A stretch of 64,000 nt of DNA from JADLCB01 sp964398315 (GTDB lineage Bacteria; Planctomycetota; Phycisphaerae; Tepidisphaerales; Tepidisphaeraceae): the NCBI GenBank assembly GCA_964398315.1, contig CAYNMV010000018.1:3435-67434 (forward strand), written 5' to 3'. The first letter of the stretch is position 1; the number at the start of each line of letters is the position of its first letter. The notes under the pieces were generated by a model. The model did not search any database. It worked only from the letters and a program-made list of their open reading frames with translations, and had not been told where the DNA came from. This document shows positions 1-7,024 of the stretch, one piece after another. A program made the position numbers and the translations under genes.

Positions 1-83
1 CCAGCGGGCGATGGTCACATCGCTGGCACTCTACCGCCGGGCGTGCCGTCCTGCTGAGCGAATCCGCGTGTTGCGCGCTCGGA

Positions 84-1064
84 TCATCCCACCCGGATGA
101 CCACCTTGCCCATCGGCCCGGCGGCCAGGTGGGCAAAGGCGGCGGGAACCTGCTCGAAATCGAAGACCCGATCCACTACCGGCGCGGCCTGCGCCCGGCG
201 CAGCAGGTGCATGATCTGCCGCCACGATGCCTGGGATTCCTCTGCTGACTGGGCGCCCACCGCCACCCCGCCGATGCGGATGCGGCGAAACAGCAGGCTG
301 GCCGTGTTGAAGCGCGGCACCGGTCCGGCCAGTCGCCCGACAATGCTCACCCGGCCCTGGTTGCCCAGCGTATCGATGACACTGGCAAACTGCTCGCCGC
401 CGACGTTGTCGATTGCCAGGTCCACCCGCCGGCCGCCCAGCAGATCCTTGACGATATCCCGCCAGGCAGGCTGCTGTGGATCGAACACATGCCGGGCGCC
501 GATCGCGAGCAGGCGCTGGCGCTTGCGCTCGCTGCGCGACAGGGCGATCACCGTGTGCCCCATGCACGCGGCGAGCTGGGTCGCGGCCACGCCCACACCC
601 CCGGAGGCGCCGGTGATCAGCACAACCGACGGCGGGAGCGCGCCCCACATGGTCAGCGCCTGATACGCGGTCAGGTAGACCAGCGGGGCGGCGGCGGCCT
701 GCTCCGGCTGCCACTCGGGTGGATAGGTTGCCAGCGACTCCACCGGCACCGCCACCCGCTCGGCCAGGGTGCCCGGGCGATTCACGCCGATCTCACTGCG
801 CAGGATGACCCGCCGCTCGCCTGTGTTCAGGCTGGTTACACCCTGGCCCGTTTCCAGCACCGTGCCGATCCCATCCCGCCCGAGAATGTGCGGCCAGTCA
901 GGGCGGGCAGGATACTGGTTCTCCGCAAGGTAGCGGTCAGCCGGATTGAGCGCGGCATATTCCACGCGCAGCACCACCTCGCCGGCGTTGGCCCTGGGCT
1001 CGGGCGCATCGCCCAGTCTCAGGCGATCGATCCCCATCGGCTCATCAAGCAGCCATGCTCTCAT
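84..1064 (-). CDS. Zinc-free MDR-family quinone oxidoreductase/alcohol dehydrogenase-like protein
   Basis: A 326-residue medium-chain dehydrogenase/reductase. The N-terminal half is the GroES-like catalytic fold (AALNPADRYLAENQYP, then HILGRDGIGTV). The Rossmann half carries the nucleotide-binding motif ITGASGGVGVAATQLA near residues 150-165 and the usual IDNVGG strand later. The cysteine and histidine set of zinc alcohol dehydrogenases is missing, so a zinc-free NAD(P)H:quinone reductase or enoyl-reductase type is likelier than a true alcohol dehydrogenase. It should be a soluble cytoplasmic enzyme using NADPH; the substrate cannot be told. It is transcribed towards the window start and is separated by 73 bp from the peptidase gene upstream of it on the same strand, so the two may be cotranscribed. 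The first 83 bases of the window hold no gene I can support. Confidence 0.88.
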   Translation of the reverse strand: MRAWLLDEPMGIDRLRLGDAPEPRANAGEVVLRVEYAALNPADRYLAENQYPARPDWPHILGRDGIGTVLETGQGVTSLNTGERRVILRSEIGVNRPGTLAERVAVPVESLATYPPEWQPEQAAAAPLVYLTAYQALTMWGALPPSVVLITGASGGVGVAATQLAACMGHTVIALSRSERKRQRLLAIGARHVFDPQQPAWRDIVKDLLGGRRVDLAIDNVGGEQFASVIDTLGNQGRVSIVGRLAGPVPRFNTASLLFRRIRIGGVAVGAQSAEESQASWRQIMHLLRRAQAAPVVDRVFDFEQVPAAFAHLAAGPMGKVVIRVG

Positions 1065-1137
1065 GGCGATATCGTATACCGTTCCTGCATCAGGCGTAGC
1101 GCGTAAGCAGATCGCCGCACACTTTACGCCTCGCCCC

Positions 1138-2226
1138 TCACGCCAGCAGGTGTTTCAGCCTTTTCCAGCGCTTCTCAATCCGCGCCTTGAGCAGCTTATG
1201 GCCGGGCTTGTAAGTGTGGCCGGTGCGGGCGAGGTGCAGAAACAGGGCGCGCATGTTGTGCCAGTCATCGAGGTGGACATATTCCGGTCCGATGCGCTGC
1301 TTCGCCCGGTCCATATTGTGGTAATTGCCCAGGGGGATGCAGATCGACCCGGTCACGAATCCGTAGATGTCGTACACGGTTGCCTCGCAGCTTCCGCCGG
1401 GCATCAGGGCGCGCTGATACTTGAAGGATTTCTCGGCCTTGGCCAGTTCCTCTGCCTGGTGGGTCATGAAGTAGGAGAGCGAGGAGTTGAAGATACTGCT
1501 GCGATCGCCGATGCGGATGATGCAGCCATCGCCCTGTTTCGCCACCGGCTGCTCGGCCGAGCACTCGATGACAACCAGGCGGTCGGTTTTCCTCAGCAAC
1601 TCAGGGCGCGTTGCCGCGCCAACAGCGCCGATGAAGCCATCCTCCTCCGCCCGCGTCAGCAGCACGCCCACGGTGGCCTGTGGCGGTTTGCGATACAATT
1701 CATCGAGCATCGACAGCGCTGCGGCAGCCCCGGCGAGGTTGTCGCACACGCGGCTGTAAAATCGCTTGCCCGTCGTACGGCCCTCGGTCAGGTCAAACAT
1801 GCCGGGTGTGCCCGAGGCCACCGCGTCGCGCACCCGCACGCGCACGCGGGTGGGCAGGGTCCAGCGGCCGCCTTGCTCGCTGTCGAGGATGTCGGTGACA
1901 GTGCCGGTGATTTGGCGATTCGGCTCGAAAAAGCGCACGCGGCTGCCCTGGACATATTCCGCCGCGACCCCGCCACGGAATGCCGCCTCCAGCGTGCGCG
2001 AATCGATCAGCCGCTCGGCGATCAGGCCGGGATGGTCCATGTGGGCGGCGAACACCCAGCGCGGCGATGATGATTTGCCCGGCAGAATCAGCAGCCGGTT
2101 GCCCCAGCGGTCGCGGCTCAGTTTGAGCTTCCGCCGCCGGCGGGCGAAACGCTCGACGTACTCAATCACATACTGTTCGGCAAACGGAGCGGTTGGGATG
2201 GCGCAAAGGGCGCGGAGAATGTCCAT
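1138..2226 (-). CDS. M42-like (M20/M28/M42 clan) metallo-aminopeptidase
   Basis: A 362-residue protein resembling dinuclear-zinc aminopeptidases of the M42 group. Visible motifs are the metal-binding AAHMDHPGLI (where M42 enzymes usually read AHMDEIG), a DNLAGAAAAL stretch at the position of the bridging Asp, and LLTRAEEDGFIGAVGA, which supplies the adjacent Glu pair of base and metal ligand. The Ile/Val-rich segment between the first motif and DNLAG, with TGTVTDILD, fits the beta-barrel dimerisation domain inserted in M42 proteins. No signal peptide is seen, so a cytosolic role in peptide trimming is likely. Substitutions in the first motif mean substrate class is uncertain. It is divergent from the thrS leader promoter, about 140 bp away. 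Confidence 0.82.
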   Translation of the reverse strand: MDILRALCAIPTAPFAEQYVIEYVERFARRRRKLKLSRDRWGNRLLILPGKSSSPRWVFAAHMDHPGLIAERLIDSRTLEAAFRGGVAAEYVQGSRVRFFEPNRQITGTVTDILDSEQGGRWTLPTRVRVRVRDAVASGTPGMFDLTEGRTTGKRFYSRVCDNLAGAAAALSMLDELYRKPPQATVGVLLTRAEEDGFIGAVGAATRPELLRKTDRLVVIECSAEQPVAKQGDGCIIRIGDRSSIFNSSLSYFMTHQAEELAKAEKSFKYQRALMPGGSCEATVYDIYGFVTGSICIPLGNYHNMDRAKQRIGPEYVHLDDWHNMRALFLHLARTGHTYKPGHKLLKARIEKRWKRLKHLLA

Positions 2227-2364
2227 GCCGGCAGTATACGCGGCCAGCCGGCCGGCTCACGTCTCATCGCCCCACATGCCAGCCGGGAAGCAGCCCCGCA
2301 GGCGGGGCGGCGGTCGATAATTGCCGAATTTCGCATGACTTGCTGCCAAATTGGCCTGGCTTGT

Positions 2365-2393
2365 TTGACCGTTCCCCGTGGCACTTGTATGAT
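2365..2393 (+). promoter_or_regulatory. Sigma-70-type promoter for the thr leader and thrS
   Basis: TTGACC at 2365-2370 and TATGAT at 2388-2393 are separated by exactly 17 bp. The predicted transcription start falls at about 2398-2401, on or next to the ATG of the leader peptide at 2401. The leader peptide would then be translated from a leaderless or nearly leaderless RNA, and no Shine-Dalgarno sequence precedes it. Inferred from consensus match only. Confidence 0.75.
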
Positions 2394-2400
2394 TTTTGAC

Positions 2401-2457
2401 ATGCGGCAGACGACCCCCATCACCACGACGACGACCACGACGATTGTCGGGTGGTGA
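2401..2457 (+). CDS. Threonine-rich leader peptide of the thrS attenuator
   Basis: An 18-codon ORF reading MRQTTPITTTTTTTIVGW then TGA. Nine of the 18 residues are Thr (six ACG and three ACC codons), with Ile and Val codons after the Thr run. This is the composition of a ribosome-stalling leader peptide and closely recalls the enterobacterial ThrL leader in style. It begins at the predicted transcription start, lies 97 bp before thrS, and is followed by an intrinsic terminator. When charged tRNA-Thr is scarce, ribosomes should stall on codons 4-14 (2410-2442). No separate function is expected of the peptide itself. It is too short for routine gene finders, so it would normally go unannotated. 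Confidence 0.82.
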   Translation: MRQTTPITTTTTTTIVGW

Positions 2458-2516
2458 GGCGTTTGCGCATCGATACACGCGAACGGTTCTTCCGCCCGGC
2501 CTCTGGTGCCGGGCGG
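2434..2516 (+). promoter_or_regulatory. Mutually exclusive hairpins of a Thr attenuator (segments 1-4)
   Basis: Four segments can be traced. Segment 1 (2434-2441, ACCACGAC, within the last Thr codons) can pair with segment 2 (2446-2455) in 8 bp with a two-base bulge. Segment 2, GTCGGGTGG (2446-2454), can instead pair with segment 3, CCGCCCGGC (2492-2500), in 9 continuous pairs including two G-U. Segment 3 also pairs perfectly with segment 4, GCCGGGCGG (2508-2516), as the terminator stem. A ribosome stalled on Thr codons would mask segment 1, free segment 2 and let the 2:3 antiterminator form. A ribosome reaching the stop codon at 2455 would cover segment 2 and allow the terminator. The pairings are read directly; the mechanism is inferred by analogy with amino-acid operon attenuators. 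Confidence 0.78.
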
Positions 2517-2524
2517 TTTTGTTT
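2492..2524 (+). terminator. Intrinsic terminator of the thrS attenuator
   Basis: A perfect 9-bp GC-rich stem (2492-2500 with 2508-2516) closes a 7-nt loop and is followed by TTTTGTTT at 2517-2524. It lies between the leader peptide and the thrS ribosome binding site, with no gene ending just before it other than the leader. This position is what one expects of a regulatory rather than an end-of-gene terminator. Confidence 0.88.
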
Positions 2525-2553
2525 CACATTTGAAGCATCGAGCAGGAGCGAAC

Positions 2554-4581
2554 ATGGCGGTGGCGGTACTTCCTGATGGCAGTCGCAAGGAAATCCCCGA
2601 TGGCAGCACTGTGCTGCAACTGGCCGAGTCGATTGGCCGGCGGCTGGCCGCGGCGGCGGTCGCGGCGAAGGTGGATGGCACTGTCGTTGACCTGGCCACG
2701 CCCCTCACCGGCGAGAAGCAGGTGCAGATCCTGACCGATCGCGATCCCGAAGCGCTGATGGTCCTGCGCCACAGCACCGCCCATGTCATGGCCGAGGCGA
2801 TCCAGCGCATCTGGCCGGAGGCGCAGCTTGCCTATGGGCCGCCGCTGGACACCGGTTTCTACTACGACATCGCCCTCGACAAACCAATCAGTTCGGATGA
2901 CTTCGAGAAGATCGAGAAGGAGATGGCGGCCATCATCGCCGAGGACCGCCCCTTTACCCGCTACGAACTGCCGTTTGACGAGGGCATGAAGCGCCTCGAA
3001 GCCGAGGGCAACAAGTACAAGATTGACAACGCCCAGCGCGCCAGGGAGGCCGGCTCGCGCTGCCTGAGCTGGTACGTCACCGGCGAGAAAGGCAAGCACT
3101 GGGAAGACCTGTGCATGGGGCCGCACATTCCCTCCACCGGCCGGATCAAGGGCTACAAGGTGATGAGCGTTGCCCAGTCGCACTGGCACGGCGATGTCAA
3201 CAGCGACAAGTTCCAGCGCGTCTACGGCACCGCCTTCTTCGACCGCAAGCAGCTTGAGGAGCACTTGAAGCTGCTGGAAGAAGCGCGCAAGCGCGATCAC
3301 CGCGTGCTCGGCCCGCAGCTTGGGCTGTTTGCCATCGACGACCAGGTGGGGCAGGGGCTGATCCTCTGGAAGCCCAAGGGAGCGGTGATCCGCCAGGAAC
3401 TGCAGAACTTCATCAGCGAGCACCTGCGCCGCCAGGGCTACCAGCAGGTCTTCACCCCGCACATCTGCCGGCTGGGGCTGTTCAAGACCAGCGGCCATTT
3501 CCCGTATTACCGCGACAGCCAGTTCCCACCGCTGGTCGACCGCGAGTTCATCGACAAGCTGGCCGAGGAAAAGTGCTCCTGCGGCGACCTGGCCAATCTC
3601 ATGGCCAAGGGCGACATCGACGGGTATCTGCTCAAGCCGATGAACTGCCCGATGCACATCCGCATCTTCGCCAGCGAGCAGCGGAGCTATCGCGACCTGC
3701 CGATCCGGCTGGCCGAGTTCGGCACCGTCTATCGCTGGGAAAAGAGTGGCGAGCTGGGGGGCATGACCCGCGTGCGCGGCTTTACCCAGGATGATGCCCA
3801 CATCTTCTGCACCGATGAGCAGGTGACGCAGGAGGTGATGAGCTGCCTGGAGCTGGTAAAAATCGTGCTGACCACGCTGGGGCTGAGCGACTACAGGGTG
3901 CGCGTGGGGCTGCGCGACCCGGACAGCACCAAGTTCGTCGGCGCGCCGGAGGACTGGGATAAGGCCGAGGCGGCGTGCGTCGCGGCGGCGGGATCGCTGG
4001 GCGTGCCGTTCACCCAGGAGCCGGGCGAGGCGGCATTTTACGGGCCGAAGATCGATTTCGTGATCAAGGACGTCATCGGCCGCGAGTGGCAGCTTGGCAC
4101 CGTGCAGGTGGACTACCAGCTCCCGCAGCGCTTCGACCTGGCCTATGTCGGCGCTGACAATAAGCCGCACCGCCCGGTGATGATCCACCGCGCCCCCTTC
4201 GGCTCGATGGAGCGTTTCATCGGCGTGCTGATCGAGCATTTCAACGGCAACTTTCCGCTGTGGCTCAGCCCCGTGCAGGCGATCGTGCTGCCGATCAGCG
4301 AGAAGACCAACGCCTTCGCGCAGCAGGTGGCCGAGCAGCTCCGCGCTGCCGGCATCCGCACCGAGATCAACACCAGCTCCGACAAGATCGGCGCCAAGAT
4401 CCGCGATGCCAGCCTGCAGAAAATCCCGTACCAGCTCATCGTCGGCGAGAAGGAGGCGGCGGCCAACAAGGTCTCCGTCCGCCACCGCAACGCCGACCAG
4501 GGCCAGCTCGACGTCGGCGAACTGCTGGCGCGCCTCCAGCAGGAGATCGCCAGCAAAGGCGTCGCGACCGCGACGGCGTGA
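2554..4581 (+). CDS. thrS: Threonyl-tRNA synthetase
   Basis: A class II aminoacyl-tRNA synthetase that charges tRNA-Thr. Starting at 2554 gives 675 residues; AGGAG at 2544-2548 supports this start over the in-frame ATG at 2506, which lies inside the terminator. Domains in order: TGS (1-60), tRNA-SAD editing domain with HSTAH and CMGPH zinc ligands, catalytic core, then an anticodon-binding domain from about residue 575. In the core, the catalytic zinc ligands are visible as Cys in MNCPMH, His in DDAHIF and His in MIHRAP, and motif 2 as TRVRGFTQDD. Compared with the enterobacterial enzyme there is an extra segment before MNCPMH containing CSCGDLANLMAKGDIDG. Expression is probably set by the attenuator directly upstream, so low charged tRNA-Thr should raise ThrS synthesis. 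Confidence 0.98.
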   Translation: MAVAVLPDGSRKEIPDGSTVLQLAESIGRRLAAAAVAAKVDGTVVDLATPLTGEKQVQILTDRDPEALMVLRHSTAHVMAEAIQRIWPEAQLAYGPPLDTGFYYDIALDKPISSDDFEKIEKEMAAIIAEDRPFTRYELPFDEGMKRLEAEGNKYKIDNAQRAREAGSRCLSWYVTGEKGKHWEDLCMGPHIPSTGRIKGYKVMSVAQSHWHGDVNSDKFQRVYGTAFFDRKQLEEHLKLLEEARKRDHRVLGPQLGLFAIDDQVGQGLILWKPKGAVIRQELQNFISEHLRRQGYQQVFTPHICRLGLFKTSGHFPYYRDSQFPPLVDREFIDKLAEEKCSCGDLANLMAKGDIDGYLLKPMNCPMHIRIFASEQRSYRDLPIRLAEFGTVYRWEKSGELGGMTRVRGFTQDDAHIFCTDEQVTQEVMSCLELVKIVLTTLGLSDYRVRVGLRDPDSTKFVGAPEDWDKAEAACVAAAGSLGVPFTQEPGEAAFYGPKIDFVIKDVIGREWQLGTVQVDYQLPQRFDLAYVGADNKPHRPVMIHRAPFGSMERFIGVLIEHFNGNFPLWLSPVQAIVLPISEKTNAFAQQVAEQLRAAGIRTEINTSSDKIGAKIRDASLQKIPYQLIVGEKEAAANKVSVRHRNADQGQLDVGELLARLQQEIASKGVATATA

Positions 4582-4592
4582 GGTTCAGGCTC

Positions 4593-4676
4593 AACGCGGA
4601 GGGCGCTGAGAGGGCTGCGCAGATTGGCTGTCGATCTGTTCCGCGCCCTCTGCGTTACCGCCGCGCCCTCTGCGTT
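4593..4676. repeat. Intergenic palindromic repeat, copy 1
   Basis: AACGCGGAGGGCGC (4593-4606) is complementary (one G-U) to GCGCCCTCTGCGTT, which occurs twice in tandem at 4643-4656 and 4663-4676 with a 20-nt period. A related copy lies at 5746-5838 on the other side of the kelch-like gene. The layout suggests a dispersed structured intergenic repeat; it could also act as a terminator for thrS, although no T-tract follows. Confidence 0.7.
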
Positions 4677-4699
4677 GAGACCGTGGTGCACGGACCGCC

Positions 4700-5683
4700 A
4701 TGAACCACGACCCGCGTCATCCCCGCTTCGGCGTCGCCAATCCGGAGGCGGTGTCGGTGCCGTTCTGGAATGAGCAGATCCGCACCGGCCGCAGCGCCTG
4801 GGCGGGCGGCAGGGCCAGCATGACCGATCCGCCCGGGCCGATCTGGACGTTCGAACGCTTGGGCATGACCCACACGCGCCTGCCGGATGGCCGGGTGGTC
4901 TGCATCGCCGGCGAGCACGAGGATTTCTGCTACCCCGACTTCCACATCTACAACGATGTGATCGTCTTCTCGCAGGCCGGCGACTGGCAGGTGTATCTGT
5001 ACCCGCGCGAGATCTTCCCGCCGACCGATTTCCATGCGGCCGTGTGGTGCGAGCCGTTCATCTACATCCTCGGCGCGCTGGGCTATGCCGCAGAGCGCGG
5101 GGAGACGATGCCGGCCTATCGGCTGGACACCCGCACCTGGGCGATCGAGCCCCTGGCGGCGCGCGGCGAAACTCCGCCACAACTGCATGGCTGCTTCGCC
5201 GACTACCTGCCCGAGCGCGGAGCGATCCGCATCATCGGCGGCGGCCACTATCCGCGTGGCAGCCAGAAGTTTGTCGTCAACCGGCACGCCTGGCTGCTCA
5301 ACCTGGAGACGATGACCTGGCATCGGGGCGAAGCGGCGCCAGCGCCTGAACCGCACCCCGCGCTGGCGGATGTGTCGTTTCTCGATCCCATCAAGAGCTT
5401 CAAGCAGGCGTCGGAGCTGTGCGACATCGTCCGCCGTACCACGCCGATCGGCCATCCGCTGTGGGGGCGGGCGCTACGGCCCCTGCGGGCGAACATCTGT
5501 CACGCCCTGTTCGAGGTGCGGGGGGAGTCGGATCGATTCGTCATCTGCGACCTGCTTTGGGGCGAGAGCCGGTCGGCCGATTCGACACTGCCGTGCCGCT
5601 TCTTTGATGGCGTCGACCGGCTTATCGAGGATCTGACCAACCCGGCATCCTTCGATGCATGCGGCTATCCGAAGCTCGATTGA
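4700..5683 (+). CDS. Kelch-like beta-propeller protein of unknown function
   Basis: A 327-residue soluble protein without signal peptide or membrane segment. It shows repeated kelch-type blades: a hydrophobic strand ending in GG or GA, then a Trp about ten residues after an aromatic position. Examples are YRLDTRTWAIEPLAARGETP followed by IRIIGGGHY, and AWLLNLETMTWHRGEAAP. Other recognisable stretches are VVCIAGEHEDFCYPDFHIYN and FIYILGALGY. I do not recognise an enzyme active site. It may be an intracellular binding or scaffold protein. It is flanked on both sides by copies of the same palindromic intergenic repeat and has no obvious operon partner; the ATG at 4700 directly follows the upstream repeat. 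Confidence 0.7.
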   Translation: MNHDPRHPRFGVANPEAVSVPFWNEQIRTGRSAWAGGRASMTDPPGPIWTFERLGMTHTRLPDGRVVCIAGEHEDFCYPDFHIYNDVIVFSQAGDWQVYLYPREIFPPTDFHAAVWCEPFIYILGALGYAAERGETMPAYRLDTRTWAIEPLAARGETPPQLHGCFADYLPERGAIRIIGGGHYPRGSQKFVVNRHAWLLNLETMTWHRGEAAPAPEPHPALADVSFLDPIKSFKQASELCDIVRRTTPIGHPLWGRALRPLRANICHALFEVRGESDRFVICDLLWGESRSADSTLPCRFFDGVDRLIEDLTNPASFDACGYPKLD

Positions 5684-5745
5684 TCACCCTGGGCAGAGTA
5701 GGGCAGGCTATTGCCTGCCGCGTCGTTCGGATTGCGATCGACTCC

Positions 5746-5838
5746 AACGCAGAGGCCGCTGAGGGTTGCGCGGAGGGCGCAGTGGACAAGAGATCGGTTC
5801 CGCGGCCCCTGCGTCGACCGCCGCGCATGCTGCGGTGA
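5746..5838. repeat. Intergenic palindromic repeat, copy 2
   Basis: AACGCAGAGGCCGCTGAGGG (5746-5765) matches the left side of the element at 4593. GTTCCGCGGCCCCTGCGTCGACCG (from 5797) matches the right side, including the start of a second right-hand unit (CCGCGCATGCTGCGGTG). It is more diverged than copy 1. It occupies most of the 250-bp gap between the kelch-like and UroD-like genes; the rest of that gap (5684-5745 and 5839-5934) shows no further gene. Confidence 0.6.
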
Positions 5839-5934
5839 ATCACATCGGTCCGGTGATGTTAATCACACATCCGTGGGGTCGGTTGAAGGGAAGACCGTCG
5901 GCAGCGTTGGGGGGTTCGGGTAGGGTAATGCGCC

Positions 5935-6990
5935 ATGTCCATCCTCGAACAGTGCCTGGCGGACCTGGAAGCGCGGATTGATGAGACAATCGAGGCGGAG
6001 CTGGAACGGCGGTGGGTCGACTTCATCATGCTCCGCTGCGACGAGCCGGTCTTTCGGCCCAGGCGGCCAGCGCCCAGTCCGCCCCAGGTTGAATGGCCGG
6101 ATGTGCGCATCAACGAGGCACTCGACGACTGCGAGCGGATGGCCCTCCAGCAGTTCCGCGGCTGCTCCAACGCCCTGGCCGCCGGCAGCGGCCAGCCGCT
6201 CAACGTCCGCGCCAACTACGGCACGGCCATCCTCCCGGTGGTCTTCGGCGCTGAGCTGTTCATCATGCCCGATGAGACCGACACCCTGCCGGCCAGCCAT
6301 CCGCTGCCCGGCGGGGCGGATGATGTAAAGCGCCTGATCGACCGGGGCATTCCCTCACTCGACGCGCCTTACATGCGCAAGGTCTTCGAGATGGGCCAGT
6401 GCCTGGTTGAGATCCGCCAGCGCTATCCGAAGATCGGCCGCTGGGTCCACATCTATCATCCCGACCTGCAGGGGCCAATGGACGTGCTGGAAATGCTGTG
6501 GGGCAGCGACTACTTCCTCGAACTGATCGACCGGCCCGACCTGGTCCACGCCTTTCTCGACCTGATCACGCGCACGTATGAAGCGGTGATGCGCCGATGG
6601 CTCGAGATCGTCCCGCCCGACCGGGATGGCTGGTCGACGCACTGGAACCTGGCGATCCGCGGCACGCTCATGCTCCGCAATGACTCGGCGATGAACCTTC
6701 CGCCCGATGCCTTCGTCGAGTTCATCTCCCCTTACGATCAGCGCCTGCTGGATGCCTTCGGCGGCGGGGCGATGCACGCCTGCGGGCGGATTGATCATTT
6801 CATCGAACCCGCCTCGGCCATGCGCGGCCTGTATGGCTTCAACATGACCCAGCCGCACCTGAATGACATGGAAAAGGTCTTCCGCAACACAATTGACAAG
6901 GGAATCGTCCTGCTTGACCTGCAAGCCGATGCGGTGGAGCGCGCCCTGCGCGAAGGCCGCGACCTCAAGGGCCGCGTCCACACCCGCTGA
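5935..6990 (+). CDS. Uroporphyrinogen decarboxylase (UroD) family protein
   Basis: A 351-residue soluble protein with the fold signature of the UroD/methyltransferase superfamily. Recognisable are HIYHPDLQGPMDVLEMLWGS (about residues 177-196), FLELIDRPDLVHAFLDLI, an acidic NDSAMN turn, the FISPYDQRLLDAFGGGAMHACGR block, and a C-terminal LNDMEKVFRNTIDKGIVLL. Divergent members of this family in Planctomycetota and anaerobes act as cobalamin-dependent methyltransferases or have unknown roles. The N-terminal arginines of true haem-pathway UroD are not evident, so I do not call it hemE. It converges on the FHA-phosphatase gene 34 bp away. Substrate unknown. Confidence 0.75.
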   Translation: MSILEQCLADLEARIDETIEAELERRWVDFIMLRCDEPVFRPRRPAPSPPQVEWPDVRINEALDDCERMALQQFRGCSNALAAGSGQPLNVRANYGTAILPVVFGAELFIMPDETDTLPASHPLPGGADDVKRLIDRGIPSLDAPYMRKVFEMGQCLVEIRQRYPKIGRWVHIYHPDLQGPMDVLEMLWGSDYFLELIDRPDLVHAFLDLITRTYEAVMRRWLEIVPPDRDGWSTHWNLAIRGTLMLRNDSAMNLPPDAFVEFISPYDQRLLDAFGGGAMHACGRIDHFIEPASAMRGLYGFNMTQPHLNDMEKVFRNTIDKGIVLLDLQADAVERALREGRDLKGRVHTR

Positions 6991-7024
6991 GCCGGGCGTG
7001 GCCAGCCTTTGGCGGGCCATGTCG

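Noticed and set aside
2506..2553. Longer thrS start at 2506
   Set aside because: It would begin inside the terminator loop and add residues absent from the family; AGGAG at 2544-2548 fits the ATG at 2554.
2524..4485. A 653-codon open frame antisense to thrS
   Set aside because: It is rich in Leu/Ala/Asp/Val in the way of antisense frames in GC-rich genes, has no domain, and thrS is certain.
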